Of a stretch of DNA of 64,000 nucleotides, positions 25,201-38,289 are shown piece after piece. This stretch comes from Tyto alba (lineage: Eukaryota > Chordata > Aves > Strigiformes > Tytonidae). The notes beneath the pieces were generated by a model. The model searched no databases and had not been told where the DNA came from. It saw only the letters and a program-made list of their open reading frames with translations. The number at the start of each line of letters is the position of its first letter. The first letter of the stretch is position 1. The DNA lies in contig NW_024881322.1 of NCBI RefSeq assembly GCF_018691265.1, forward strand, positions 10,591,989 through 10,655,988, in the 5' to 3' direction. Made by a program: the position numbers and the translations under genes.

Positions 25201-26443
25201 TCAGTGCATTCAGTGAATACAAATCTCAGAGAAAAAAGTTTTTTTGGGTTTCAAAAATGAAACTACTGATTGACAATGAAATAAAAAGTTATTTGAAAAC
25301 TCAAACAGGGCCAAATTAATCTCAGGTGGGCATGATTAAACAATGTGAAGCAGACTGAATTCTTTAACCAGGTCAGGTCAGCTTGCACTTCAAGACAGAA
25401 AACCTAAATAAATTGTCAGGAGAAAGCAGATAACACAGATGGGATGTTCATGAAATGAAAGGGAGGAAATGACTGAAGACAGTGAGAAGTGATAGGACCA
25501 AGAAGGAAGGAAAGGAATAAGGAGGTAGCATGAAATGGGAATGGACAGCTGAAGCTGGCGTTTCACCTACATGAATTGCTAGCAGCATGTAAGGAGCACT
25601 GCGGGTGCTATGAAGAAGAAAGCTATGCTCGTTGTGATTTATTTTTGCTTTTGCAGTGTACTTCTCGTCAGGTTCAGCAAATCAGCCTTCAGGTGCTGCT
25701 AGAGAAGTTGTTCTGATGGTTTGGGCCTGAAGTTTTGCTTAGTGCTCCAAACCCCTTTATACTTATTGCTTCCCTCACCATGACTGTATTCAAGAACAGG
25801 GTCACGAACATCATCCCTCAGTGGCTGAGATTTTATTACTAAGCTCTCGATTGGTATGATGGTCTTGAAATCCCATTATACCACTGCTGTCAAAACATTG
25901 CTCTTGTACTGCAAAGCAGAGAAAGGAATTGGGCTACTGATATTACTGGGCACATAATGTAGTTGTACTGAGAAGCTGTAATTATAATCAGGATTCATTG
26001 TGTTGGGTATTTTACAGACACATGGATATTATAGGATTCATTTCCTGTCCCAAAGAGGTTATGGTATATAGAGACATGTAGACAAGTCAAACATATGGAA
26101 AAGAAAGGTGTTTTTTTATTCCACTTTGTCGATGTGGAACTGAAGCATATTAAGTGTTTAGACGACAGTAATGTTCATGAAGTGTAGGAGATAAGGAATG
26201 GACCTGAACCTTGTTCAGTGTCAAGTCTGGACACAACAAATTAAGAAAACTGCTGGCTTGGATTTCATCTGAATGGCAATAAGCATTCCCCAAATTCTTG
26301 CACCAACTACGCGCCTCACTCACCTCCCGCCTTGAAAAGCAGAATGCTGCTAGAACAGGGACATGCTATAAGAAACCCATCTGAAATAGGTTGTACACAG
26401 GCCTACACATCTGAAGATGTTACCCCGGCCTGGCAGCACTCAC
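22256..26443 (-). other. STAC: STAC intron 6 (4188 bases)
   Basis: GT-AG intron, phase 1. It contains an A22 run at 24898-24919 and a small CpG-bearing GC-rich patch at about 24095-24145. No exon or transposon was recognised. Confidence 0.9.
24898..24919. repeat. A22 homopolymer
   Basis: An uninterrupted run of 22 A followed by CAACCC-type sequence. Confidence 0.95.
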
Positions 26444-26525
26444 CGCTGTTGCTGCGTTTCCTGCTTATGTCAAGGGTGCCTGCAGAGCTATCGCCTTCCT
26501 CAGGAACTTCTGCTAGGTCAGCTGT
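26444..26525 (-). CDS. STAC: STAC exon 6: acidic linker segment
   Basis: This 82-base exon encodes residues 193-219 plus one base of Val220. The acceptor is TTTCTCTCCCTGCAG and the donor GTGAGTGCTG, phase 1. The peptide opens TADLAEVPEEGDSSAG and ends SRKRSNS. It corresponds to the human segment around LVEVPEE and KRSNS, with substitutions in the middle as expected for a linker. The basic RKRSNS motif resembles a basophilic-kinase site, which is inference only. Confidence 0.95.
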
Positions 26526-29500
26526 CTGCAGGGAGAGAAAGAGCAAATGAGATGGGATAAGCCAGGAAAAGCGAGCGATGAGTTGAAATAAGACCACACA
26601 AAAGCCTTTGGGGAATGCAGGATTTGGGTGCTGTCAGAGCAGAGCCAGGCAGCCTAATAGAATGGCAGCAAACATTGCACCTGCTGATGCACGAGGAATA
26701 CCTACTGCAGTGAAAACCCACAACGACTCCAGACCAAGTTTACAGTCTGGAGTACAAAAAATTTCAACAGTAAAAGTGAAGTGAAGGTTAAGGAACAAAG
26801 GATTATGTTAAACAATGTGGTTCTCTGTATAAAATAGAAGGGGTTTGGAGGAATTTGTAGATCCTGCAGTTATACTGAATAGCTGTCTACCAAGGAGACT
26901 GGACATTAATTGAAACTATTAATTTATTAACCCTGAATACATTATTCAGTAAAATAACTGTAACATAAGAGTGATTTTAATTCTGTTAATGTTCTGTGAA
27001 AGAAGGAGCTGGAGTTGGTGAAGTCAGTCTTTAAATATTTGCCCTTACTTTCTTTTTGAACAGTCATCTGGCTGGTATGCTTAGGGAAAAATGAAATGCA
27101 AATGTTATTGTTAAAATTACTATGATTTCTTATTTGTGCCATATTAATGTCCATTATGATTAGAGACCCATTGTTCTAGGGTGTAGGAAAATGTGGGATG
27201 ACATAATCTCAAGCCTCAGAAGTGTAGTCTGCATAAGGCACCAGATTCCTTGGTTGGGTAGTCAGCTTCTCCATGTATAGCCCGACGGGAGCCAGGAGCT
27301 GCTCCAAACAACTCTGTCCGAATCTGACCTTATGGAACTTCAGTTTCTGAACTCTCCACATGTGGCTTCTTTTGGTTAAAACTTCTTTGCTAACCATAAA
27401 AACCCAAACACAGAACTCAAGTCAGGTGTTCTCTCTAATCTGAAAAACTGTAAATCCTTATATGCTCCTAAGATTTATTTATTCATTGTTAACAGGATTT
27501 TAAGACACATGGAAGGATTTAACTTCATTATTCCATGACACTTTACAATTCTATTGTACAGATAGCTCTGTCCATTGCTTTGCAGACCTTTGCCTGTTTT
27601 ACAGGAAGAAAAACCAAATGAGAAACATTCACTGCTTTTGTTCAAGGAGCACAAACTCTGAATTGCTTTATAGATTTTTATATGTTTTTTTCCCTTTACT
27701 AGTGTTGACAACAAAGCTTTTTTTTTTTTTTTAGAAAGTACTTTGACAATTTTATTTCCCATGTCTAGTACTTTCCTAGCTACTTCTCCATCCAAGAATA
27801 CTAATGAAAAAACAGGTTAAAAGTAGATTTGTGCCACAGGTATATTGTGGTTATCTTATTTCCCTTGCTATTTTAAGAGTCTTCCACTTTGCTGCCTTGG
27901 TTTTAGACTCAGCCTTTTGCAGCAGGTCACGCTTGTCTTGCATCTTGCACAAATGGGTCACCCCTGGATAAGAAGGCACTGCAATATCAGTGCTAACATG
28001 GAGTCAGTACAGAGCATATCTAGGGATTTCTAGTTGCTGGGTGGAGAAGGGAAAGACTGGCCTTGTTGAAATAGTAAATCCCAGCTATTTTTCAGCTCAT
28101 TGCTATGAGATGTTCCTCAGTCTTCATAGACTGCTTCATAATTGCTGATTAGCTTCATATTTTGTTGGGTACTACAGCATATGGGATGTGCAGTGACTGT
28201 CTCTTCAGTACATACCTCATCCAAAACCTCCTGAAATAACCTCCGTTACCTTTAATGATTTTTCAGTCAAGAGCTATATGACAAATGGTCTAATAGAAAT
28301 GATAGAGGTACAAAGCTGCTTTTGAGAAGAGCTGATCCATGGAAAACTAACAAGAACTGAAGTCACATTTGTGTCACCTCGAGTGACTTTCTTTATAAAT
28401 GTGGGCTGCAGAAGCACATTTTTGAAGGAAGCAGTAGGTAGTAAATCTGGAGCATATGGCCACTTTCTTTTATGGGAAATGCAGGATCTGGACTGAAAAA
28501 TCACAGTGGGTGTGTCCACACTGCTCAGGCGTTAAAAATACCTTGGCTAGTTCAGAGCAAGACGGTTACCTCTACTCTGTGCAGAGACATGAGCTGCAGT
28601 CCTGGAAGCTTCGTGGCTGTAGAGGCAAGGAATGGCTCCTAGGCTAGTCACCTTTGCTTTTAACTACTTTCAGCAGGTAGTTAAAGGCAAAGTTATCTGC
28701 CTTCTGACCCAGAGCTAGCCCTTTGACAGCTTGGACACCACCTACAAGGTGAAGTAGGATCCCAGGTGTCACCACATCCATGGTGTCCCTGGTTTGGTGG
28801 CATGGCAGAACCTTGAAACACTCCTCAGCTCCCCGGGTGGGGGCACAGCCCAGCCACAAAGCCCCCGTGCTGATGTGGGCCTCACAGCTGCATTCCTGCT
28901 TCTGCTTCGAGAGGAACAGAGCAGCGCATAAGTGGGGACCACTAGGGAAAGATTTTATATGCATTATTAACTGCTCACACACGTGCTCTGGTGCATTTTT
29001 ACCTGGACACTAAGGGCTCTGTGTCACGTCCCTGCTCTGGTCACTGCTCAGTGCCTGCTGCCCAGTCACACATCACTGCTGTAAAGCTGCATGGCTCCAT
29101 CATTTGGATCAGGGTTGTGTCTGCCCCTGGTTTTCATCCTTGTCTCAATCCACAGGCTTGCACTGATAGAAGTTATGGTTTCACATGTCTGTTTATTCAG
29201 TTCTCCAATGTTTTCTATTTTCTGTATGCTGACACATGTTATATTCTCTTCAGCCTCAATACCCTGGAGAAATTCCCATAATGAACTTACATTCCTCATT
29301 CTACACCCACACCCCCCCAGTTATGATCAGCTCCCTAGGGCAAGTTGACACAGCATTCGTGATTTCTACGCTTGAGTTGTCATTCATAATTCAACAGAAT
29401 GCTTTATTGATTTAGAAAGCAATAATTACATTTGTAGAACTTCTGTTTCGAAGCAAATTAAATAACTGAAAGAAAGAACTGTATTCACAATGTGACAGGT

Positions 29501-30872
29501 GGTAGAGTCACTTTGGGTTTTAAAAAAGAATGGAAATCACCAATTTCCTTTTAAGGCACAAACAAGGGTGGATAGAGGACGTGTCCTTTAATAACTCCTC
29601 TGCAGATTTCACTTAGTTCTTGTTTAAATTTATCTGTCTTCTTTCCCATCTGACACAAATGGACTTGTTTAGAGGCCGCCTATACTACCTGAGGTTACAG
29701 TTCAGCCACATGAGTGACAATACATTTAAGTGCCAGGGAAATGTTGTACCAAACATAAACAGATATTAGCACAACTTTAAATTAAACACGTAAGTATCTG
29801 CTCTGAGGTCTGGAGCCTCATTATGCCTGTGTGACTGATGATTTTTATTCTGAGGTGAGGGCAGGAGAGATTGTCAGATAATGTGAGTCTGATTTTTAGA
29901 CACAATCAGCTTTAGCCTCCAGTGTATTCAGGTGTGATTTTTTTTTTTTTAGCCCCCAGGGCAGTGGGGGGATGAGGAGTTGGGAGGATCTCTCGAAAAA
30001 AAAAAAAAAAGAGAGCCTCAAGCATAGGCTTAATTGCCTGTTAGAGAGGTGAGGGGGTATGAAACATTCTTTCAACACCACAGATGAGCTCCTGATCTCG
30101 TGTCTCCCAACGCTGTTGAAATAACTGTTTCTGTAAGGAAGAAGCTGTTGAACTGGATATGGATTTAGCAAAGGCAGGGCTGAGGGAACTATCACTTCCC
30201 TTGTCATCCTTATCCATCTCTTCTGCCATAGTCCTGAAAAAAGTGACTTCTATGACAGGAGAGAGTGAATGACAAAGATTGAGATGAAGGTGAAAATCTC
30301 CCTGCCTGGATACAACAAGCTGAGCACAACTGTCTGTATTTTGGTTTTGGAGAAAGGAGCCCAAAGCTGTGATGCCTCTCTCCTGAGTCTAGACTTGGCA
30401 GGGGTGGAGGTGCCAGTCCATTATCTTGCTGTGGTAGCAGTGGTTTAATTTTAGCTGGGCTTGTACTGTGGAGCCTGTACTTTTAAATCTAGGCTCTGAG
30501 GACTCCGATCCATCACTATCACTTCTATAAAGGGTAAGTGCTCACCATCAACAAGAGGCAGTATGCATCTACTCCAGCGTGACAGTTAAATGTCTCTGTT
30601 CCACTTTTACAGATATGCAAAATCAAAGGAACATAAGAAGATTATTCATTTAGTTCATATTTTTCTGTTTTTCTCAAGAGTCATCTAAAAGATACTTAAA
30701 CCCCAAGTTTGTAAAAATAACATGCTTTCTGGTCTCATTTTTGGAAGCTGAGAGTATTTTTTTTTTTTAACAGTTTGAAATACAAATTTTGTGAACTCGG
30801 AGACAAGATCCTGTGAATGAATATCTGTTGCTCCTCCAGAAAGAAAATGGAAGAAAGATGTGGGATACTTAC
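26526..30872 (-). other. STAC: STAC intron 5 (4347 bases)
   Basis: GT-AG intron, phase 0. It has a T16 run at 27718-27733 and a moderately GC-rich patch near 28700-28930. No coding signal was recognised. Confidence 0.9.
27718..27733. repeat. T16 homopolymer
   Basis: An uninterrupted T run inside STAC intron 5. Confidence 0.95.
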
Positions 30873-30988
30873 AGAGTTTCTGTTAGGAGAGTCAGATCCA
30901 CTTCCAGAACTGCCTTTTTTGGTTTTCTGGGCTAAGGAAGTCCCAAAGCGGAGAGTTTCATACACAGGGTCAACCTTATTTCCACAGG
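30873..30988 (-). CDS. STAC: STAC exon 5: linker with Ser/Gly-rich motif
   Basis: This 116-base exon begins with two bases of Ala154 and encodes residues 155-192. The acceptor is TTCTCTTGCAG and the donor GTAAGTATCC, phase 0. The peptide starts CGNKVDPVYETLRFGTSLA and continues through KKGSSGSGSDSP to NRNS. These motifs are characteristic of STAC. The Ser/Gly-rich part is probably disordered and is a plausible phosphorylation region, which is inference. Exons 4 and 5 are 1.8 kb apart. Confidence 0.97.
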
Positions 30989-32745
30989 CTGCAAGAGAAG
31001 GAGCAAAACATGCATCAGTCCCTTGAAGATATTTCTGGTCATGTTCCTGCTCCACTTGGAGAAACACCTGCCTCTACCAACATACTGGGGTGTATACTTA
31101 GGCACAAGCTGAGTCGTTATCCTGATAAAAAGTGTTTGATGAACTTAGTGGAATTGGTTTTTGCTAGTGATTTACTGTTGCCTCTCTGGTCCCATAAAGA
31201 TCATTCTCCCCTCATACAGGCTCTTCAGGTCCCGGCCATTGCCTTGTCTCTCTTCACCTGCCATCCTCCTTTTCTAATCACCACTGATGCTGCCTACACT
31301 GAGGTAAGGAAGACAAAGTACCAGGAGGCTTTAATCCATGTTTGCTGCCTGTTCCTACCACTGGCCTCTTGGATTGCTCTCAACAGTAGATGCTTGAAGG
31401 GAAAGAACCCTGCACTGTGCCTGAGCATCCTTGTGGTATGGGTAGACCATCGCTTTTATCCACCTACCCTCACACAGTGCTCCTACTTGGCTAATCTGGG
31501 TAAACAGGATGTCCTGGAGTTGCCTTGAAAGGTACTGACATCCCCACTGTGGGGCCACGTGAGGTCTAGAGGGAGACGTGAGTAGGTACCTGCTGTTCGG
31601 AATGCGCTCCAGGTTGCTCAGCTCACTCTAGGGGTAGCCAGAAAGGCCACCACCCCCACTTGTGTATGTCCATTCAATTCTCACTCCCACTCTCCCTCAT
31701 AGCTGGCCCCCAAAGTCATCTCCCATGGCAGAGAAATAGATGTCTTCAACTGGCATGAGCAAATCCAGTTCAAATTCTCCAAACTGCATTATTAGACCTC
31801 AGCCTGCCTTGCAGCAGTAGATGGGTAGAATACAGTACATTTGTAGCACTGTGTAGGAGGAGGGAAATTTTGGCCAAAGTACTGAGAAAATACATAGGAT
31901 TTTGAATTTTGATGAGAGCAAAGCACACCTCATTTTTTAGCCAGTTTGTTCAAAATGTTTCCATTACTTCTGACAGAAATGATGGATTTTTTTTTTTAGA
32001 AAGAGAAACTTAGATGAAATCCATGTAATTAACTTTTTTTTTTTTTTTTTTTTTTTTAAATGCTGAAAATAACAAAGTAAATGTCCTGAGACAAGTAATT
32101 TAAAAATGTCTGCCTAGTTTTGGCTTTAATTTTTCATACTGCCAGGCTTGCCTGGTCATAGTACTGGTGGGGAGAAATATTTTCCAGAACCAACTAAACT
32201 TCTCCATTTCAAAATATTTCTTTTCAGGAATTTGGTATTACAGTGAGCAAAATCTGGTCTTTTAAGTACTTGGACAATGTGAAGACATGGTCAGTAAGGA
32301 AAAATATGAGGTAAGTAAGAAGTGTGGATGAAAAAGAGCAGGAACCTAACAGTGTCACTCAAAAGCCAGACCAATGGTTTGAGCACCTCCTGATCTTTTG
32401 ATCTCTCTGTCTTTTATTTGGTTCCTTCCAGTTCAGACCTTCAATATTCCAGCGATTCTTCCCTTTTAAGTTCCTACTTTGATCTCAGGTAGTTATTATG
32501 ATAAACAGGGTAATTTCTAAGAGACTATATGTACAGGGGGTTGAGTGAAACGCACAATAAACACACCCTCTCCTCTTCCAGCTTTGTATCTTTGAAGTGG
32601 TCCTTTCCTGAGATGGCAGAAGGACATCCAGTCACTGAAAGGAGCTGGAAGGCTGCTGAGGGTAAATACCACGGCTGGAAGTCTGCCGCTGCTGTTGCAG
32701 AGCACTGCCAAAGGGAGACTGAACAGAAAAGCAATCAAAACCTAC
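30989..32745 (-). other. STAC: STAC intron 4 (1757 bases)
   Basis: GT-AG intron, phase 1. It holds a 172-codon plus-strand open frame (31010-31528) with no recognisable family and a T24 run at 32034-32057. Confidence 0.92.
32034..32057. repeat. T24 homopolymer
   Basis: An uninterrupted run of 24 T inside STAC intron 4. Confidence 0.95.
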
Positions 32746-32827
32746 CAATAGGCATCACTTCTTTGATGCAGCCAAACTGTTCATGAATGAGTAGTGGTGA
32801 GCTGTAGTACCGTCGAAATCCCTTCGG
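32746..32827 (-). CDS. STAC: STAC exon 4: post-C1 linker
   Basis: This 82-base exon encodes residues 127-153 plus one base of Ala154. The acceptor is CTCTCCCTCCAG and the donor GTAGGTTTTG, phase 1. The peptide begins PKGFRRYYSSPLLIHEQFG and ends IKEVMPI, apparently identical to human STAC over its whole length. It follows the C1 domain directly and opens the linker to the SH3 domains. Family studies implicate the linker of STAC proteins in suppressing calcium-dependent inactivation of L-type channels. That role is knowledge of the family and is not shown by the sequence. Confidence 0.97.
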
Positions 32828-35067
32828 CTGGAGGGAGAGAAAGCAAAAACAAGTGAAGTGCATTACTGCCACATAGTAGAAATAACCTCAGCTCTTCGGC
32901 TAATGGCCCAACAGTGTGGTGAGGCTGGAAATATGCCTCCTGTTGATGAGTCACAGCAGAGTTTAGACATCAGGGATTTACTTGATTTTTCTCCTGGAAA
33001 AAAACCAATTTCCTGTATTTATGTGGAAGGAGGGGCTAATTTTCAGTTCCCCTTTTTCTTTTGTCTTACACAAAAGCACCACTAATTAATTGCAGCAAAA
33101 GTGCTGAATCACTAGAGGTTCTGGGAAGTTTCCCTCTCCCTTTCTTCTTCTGTAATGTGAATTTGCATTGCTTTACATTTGCTAAATATGTGACTGTCCT
33201 TCCCCACCCTACCTCCAAATCCTCACATTCCCATGTACACACTTGTGAAATCCAAGGAAATTATAGCCTTTCTATAAGCTTTTCTAAGGTTTGTTGCTGA
33301 CTGACTGCAGCTTCCATTGCTTTTTTTGTCTTGTAAGTTCAAAAACTCACCAAGTTGTCACCAGATAACCCCTCAACGCCCAACTGTAGAGAAATGCACT
33401 ATAACAACTCAAGCTATACCATTAAAGAGTACCACAATATGGCCAATAACAGTGCCCTATACCACTCCAAAACCTATTCTTAGAAGGTTAAACATTTCCT
33501 GTCACCTCTCTATTTACTATCTCAGCTAGCAAATATTTCAGGCAAAGGTTGAGTATCCAAAATTAAGGGGTTTGGATATGACCTACAAAGTATTAGAGAT
33601 TCACAAATGGTCTCTCAGTTTTCTAATCTTTGCAGATTGTGAGAACTTTCAGTCACAGTGAGAAGTGGAAAAGCCTCGTGGAGATGTGCATATTTTCTAT
33701 ATCCTATGCTCAGTATACATCAAAAAATGAGAGAAAACTAGTTCTTTTGCTAATGAGCTGCAGCATAGACTGAGAAGGAATGAGGGGACTGATAAATTTG
33801 GTTTCATTGAGAAATAAATTCCAGATTCTCCAGCCTTGGTTTGCCCCCAAACTAGATTCAGACACAACATGAGCTCATAAAACTCCTGTGACTTTGCTGG
33901 ACGACTTCCTGCTGTAAATTTGGCCTCTACTTTTGTGCTTTTGTAAACTAGTGACCACAGGAGCTGAGGCTGGAATCAAAAAATGTGTGAAACAATTCAA
34001 GTGATTTAATATTTGGCTTGTCCAGGGCTTGCAATGAGGTCATTCAGCTCTTCACATACCAACTTCCTATACCAAAATGCCTCACCTAAGGTTAGGATTA
34101 AGATTTAAATGCATAAAGATTTGTCCCAGTTATATAAATAACAATAGCTTTCACCAAATACTCTTGGAAAGACAAGATCTTTTCAGTGAAAGGTTGGTTT
34201 TCTAGCCCTTTTGAAGTCAATGCTTGCATTTTTTCATCCTTTAATAGAATGAAACTGTTTGGTTTTAGCTCATATTTGTCTCAGGTGCCTTCAGTTTGCA
34301 ACAAATCTGAGAACATTTGAAACATGAATATATGTATTCAGTTTTCATATTCCAAATGGTCATTTCTCCAAGTTCTTTTTCCAAAAGTAACCATAGGAAC
34401 CATATTCCCATAAAAATCATTAAGCTGTGTTCAGATCGTCTCAAACACAGTGTCCTGCCTTTGTCAGTTACGAGAATTTGCTGCTCAGAAGGTGACCCAG
34501 GCACTAGGGTGTTGTGTCTATACAGGGGCAGGTCTCCTCCCAGTCTCTCCTACTGAGAGATTGCTTCACACTCTGTAGTGTCTCAATGTGAAATATCCTT
34601 TGGTTTTCTTTTAAGGATGAATTATGGTTTTTCTTCAAGCCCTAACAGTGGAAAAAACAATAAAACCTAATTTGAAGGATTTTTCATTTATTCAACTCCA
34701 CTGAAATATTTTGACTAATGTATAGCATTCCTTGAGAGACTTAACACTACAGTAAGCACAGTTTAAAACAAGGGAATCAATTCTGTTATTTAGCTAGATT
34801 TGGATTCTGTAACTGTATTTTCACATCCACAAAGCAGACCAGATTTGTGCTTCATTTTTTGCTCAAGTTTTTGGGTAGTAGCAATCGTCCAAATTGATAA
34901 CAGGGCACCACCTGGCTTTACTTTTCCTGCCTCAGTAAAGTGACCTGGTGCCAGCTCTGTTGATGCACCAACTAGATGCCAGCCAGGGGGTCAGGCACAC
35001 AGAATAAGCGGTTCCAGCACAAGCTGGTGCCTCCTGCTGCACTTGCTGCCCTGAGCTGCTCACTTAC
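32828..35067 (-). other. STAC: STAC intron 3 (2240 bases)
   Basis: GT-AG intron, phase 0, between the C1-domain exon and the linker exon. No repeat, exon or regulatory site was recognised with confidence. Confidence 0.93.
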
Positions 35068-35168
35068 CAGCTTGCCCATGCAACGCTGCTGTCCAATACT
35101 GTCTGCACACTTGTGGTGGATGCTCATCTTACAAGCCTTACAGCGCAGTCCGTGCTTAGCGTTTGTCC
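35068..35168 (-). CDS. STAC: STAC exon 3: second half of C1 domain
   Basis: This 101-base exon supplies two bases of Gly93 and residues 94-126. The acceptor ends TTTCACAG and the donor is GTAAGTGAG, phase 0 at the 3' end. It encodes TNAKHGLRCKACKMSIHHKC and then a tail ending CMGKL. The remaining zinc ligands are Cys102, Cys105, His110, Cys113 and Cys122. With exon 2 the spacing is H-X12-C-X2-C-X14-C-X2-C-X4-H-X2-C-X8-C. The last spacing is one longer than the usual X7, and human STAC appears to share this. Nearly every residue matches human STAC, so the identification is secure. Confidence 0.97.
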
Positions 35169-38100
35169 CTGTGAAATGCACGGAAATTATTTAATTAGAC
35201 AAAATCAATATTTTCCATGCGTTTAATGAATGACCTGAAAGAACTGATGGTGAGGTCAGTTGCAGTAGAGTAAATATTGACAGCGTTCTTCACCTTGCCT
35301 ACTTTTTCTAATATACATTTATACATGCATTTTGTTTACAGTCTCTCTGGTTTAGGCATTTCTCCCCCAGGCTCTTTCCTAGGATACTGCTGCCTTTAGA
35401 TATATATTGGATTATGCTCTGCTGTATGATAGTCTTATCAGGGATGTCTGTCTCATAAACATCAAGCAAAATCCCTTTTCTACTTTGAAAGGGCTTGGCA
35501 TGAGAGCCGTGCATATCTGAGGGAGCCACTGAAGGAGTCCCCAGGCTCTGGAGCTGCCCTGGGGAGCCAGGCCATCAGTGGAAGGCCAGTTTTTGTGGAT
35601 AAGAGGTAGCTCCAGGTATGTGTGAGAGGGCTAAGCCAGCTCCCTTACAATTTCCCACCCATTTGCCCAGGGACTGCTGCTCTCACCACCCCGGACCAGT
35701 GCTCAGAGGGTGCAGGAATTGCTCCTTGCACATCCCTGAGCAGGACAGGGAGGATGCCATGAGTCTGACCTCACTCCTTTGCTGGCATTGGAAAAGTTCA
35801 GTGCTGCAGGTAGAGGAGCTCTAGGAGAAATTTAGCCTTACAGAAACAGACTTCTCCCACTTGGACAACAGTAGTTCTGCATTATCTTCAATGTGGACCT
35901 ACTCTTAAATGACAGAGCCAAGTCCGTTTGCTTCCAGGCAGGAACAGTCATTCTTACTCATCAGACTTCCTAAACTATGCAGAAGCAGTTAAGCAGTTAA
36001 GCTGCAGCAACTCTTTTATCCCCACAGGACTATATAAATGGAATGAGTAAACACGTCAGTTCATTATCATCTACTGCAAGGGTGAGTAAGAGACAAGGTA
36101 GTAAAAAAAAAAAACCCAAAACTCTTGACATTTTAACTGGCCCTCATTAGTCGGACATGATAGGAATATTAGTCAGAAGGATCCTGCATCTGAAAGTACT
36201 CCTGTAGCTCTTGGTTATTTGAGTAGTCAACACCATATACATGCTGCTGAATTCATTCAGTGAAATAGTACATCTGAAAGAAGCACTTCAGGGAAGGGTT
36301 CATCAACTCTGACAAAACCCAAGCTGTGACAGCACCACTTTCAGGGGAAGAGGCCCCTGAAGTGGCCACTTTTGAGCCAAACAGAGGCAGGCTGGAGGAA
36401 CTGGGGATGGTTGCAGGGAGGCAGGCTCAGACGTTTCACTTGTGCGCTTCTTGTAGGACAGGGAACCGACACCCTCCCCCACCTTCCTACTGAGACTGCT
36501 GGAGAGATGAGGAGTGAATGGGGTTGAGTGTGGGGTGCACCCCAGGGACTCCCATGGAGTGGGGTCAGTGCTTGTTCCCTGCTTGTTGCCTGCCTGGCTC
36601 CTCGCAGCTGAGCCAGTGCTTGGGTATGTGCAGACATCTAGCCTCATTCCCGGGATCTTTTTTCCTAGTAAACATAAGATTTACTAGGACATATCCCTGT
36701 TTTGTTTTGTTTTTTTTTTTTCCTGCGTGGTTGCACTCAGATTACCGTGCTGTGAAAATTCTTCCAGTTATGGTTTCTTTTCAATAACACATGCTTAAAC
36801 CAATATTGATTTCTACGGCTTTGTGTTTTTATCACTGATGATGAAATGCTGAATCACCCTTCCCGATGGTCAACAACTGACACAGTAAGAAAACAGGACT
36901 TACTCCACATTTTAGAATTATATTTATAGGGTAGAATGAAAAAAAAGGAAAATTACATCATATTCCGCCTATACAACACGTACTTAGCATCACTGGGTCT
37001 AATGTTTCTCTCATGCCGGTCTCTACTGGCATAACTGTTACCCGCTTTACCAAGTTACTCCTGAGATTCAGCTGAAAAGGCTCACAGTCCTTTCTGTTGG
37101 CTGTATTACACTCTTCCAGCCATTTTAGTGTTAATATTACAAGGTGGATATTGGCACTTCATATGTTATAAGCATGTGATCACAGAAGATATACATCTGT
37201 CAATATAACTGTGCATCCAATTGACGTGCAAAATGAATGCAAAGTATCTGTGCTACATGCAAAAATTAAAACACAGCTTCTTCAGAACTGTGGTCATGTG
37301 AAAATGAGTAAGACAGTAAGTTACAAAAGAGCAACACTTGTTTCTATTGACGAATGCCATTTGTTATCCATGGTTATGTAAATAATGGCTTCAAAGAGAG
37401 GAAAAGTATTTCAGTCACACACTCAGTCTACAAGAAGTCTTTGCAAATTAAAGTAAAATTCCTTGTAACTACCAAAAGCTTCAATCTTTAATTCATTGTC
37501 ATTTCTAACTACTTGGTTTACTGTGGGACTAGGCAGCTTGGAAATAATTTGCATGTATCTCCCTGCCTCCCAACGAGGAATAACAAAAGGGCTTAAAGAA
37601 GCATTTATCCTGTATTTACACTTAACTACCATATCTCAAGCTCTGAAAGTGACATTTCTACAAGACACATTTTTCTTTTTTCCCCAGTATAATTCTTTCT
37701 TCTTCAGTTTCTGATCCCTATCACACTAAATCAAGCCTCCTCAGAGAATTATGGCTAAGCTATTTCAAATTTTTTTGCCATAGATTAGACAACTACATAT
37801 CAGCAATGTATCTGACCCAAAAGTTCCTGAGATTCAGAACTGATGCACAGCCACAGCTCACATTATGGAGAACAGATCCACATCAGTGTAGGTGCAAATG
37901 AGACCAGGGTTTGACTCACTGCATCAGTTTTTGGCCTCCCATGTAAGCACGCTTGTTGACTTTGCAGTTGCCTGAATGGCACTGGTTTTAGAAGGCATCC
38001 TGGTAGTTTGAAATGGGGAAAAACCAGGCAGAATATTGAACTTGCAAACAGGGTCTGTAAAGCTGAGTGAGAATGATGAGAGTCCTACAGTCATGCCAGT

Positions 38101-38273
38101 GTAAGAGATATTTCACTATGCCTAAAGTAGTAACACAGGATATAGCAACATGTTGAAAGATTATTTGTCAATAAATTCCCCCAGAGAGCATGAGAAAGCT
38201 AGTAATTTGGTCTGAACATACATTAAATAGTAGAAAATAAGTGGTATTAATGTTTAAAAGTAAAAAATTATGA

Positions 38274-38289
38274 CAATAATAATAATAAT
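38274..38289. repeat. (AAT)n trinucleotide repeat
   Basis: About five AAT units in AT-rich sequence. Confidence 0.8.

Noticed and set aside
28644..28982. 112-codon minus-strand frame in intron 5
   Set aside because: No family similarity or STAC phase compatibility; probably chance in a mildly GC-rich patch.
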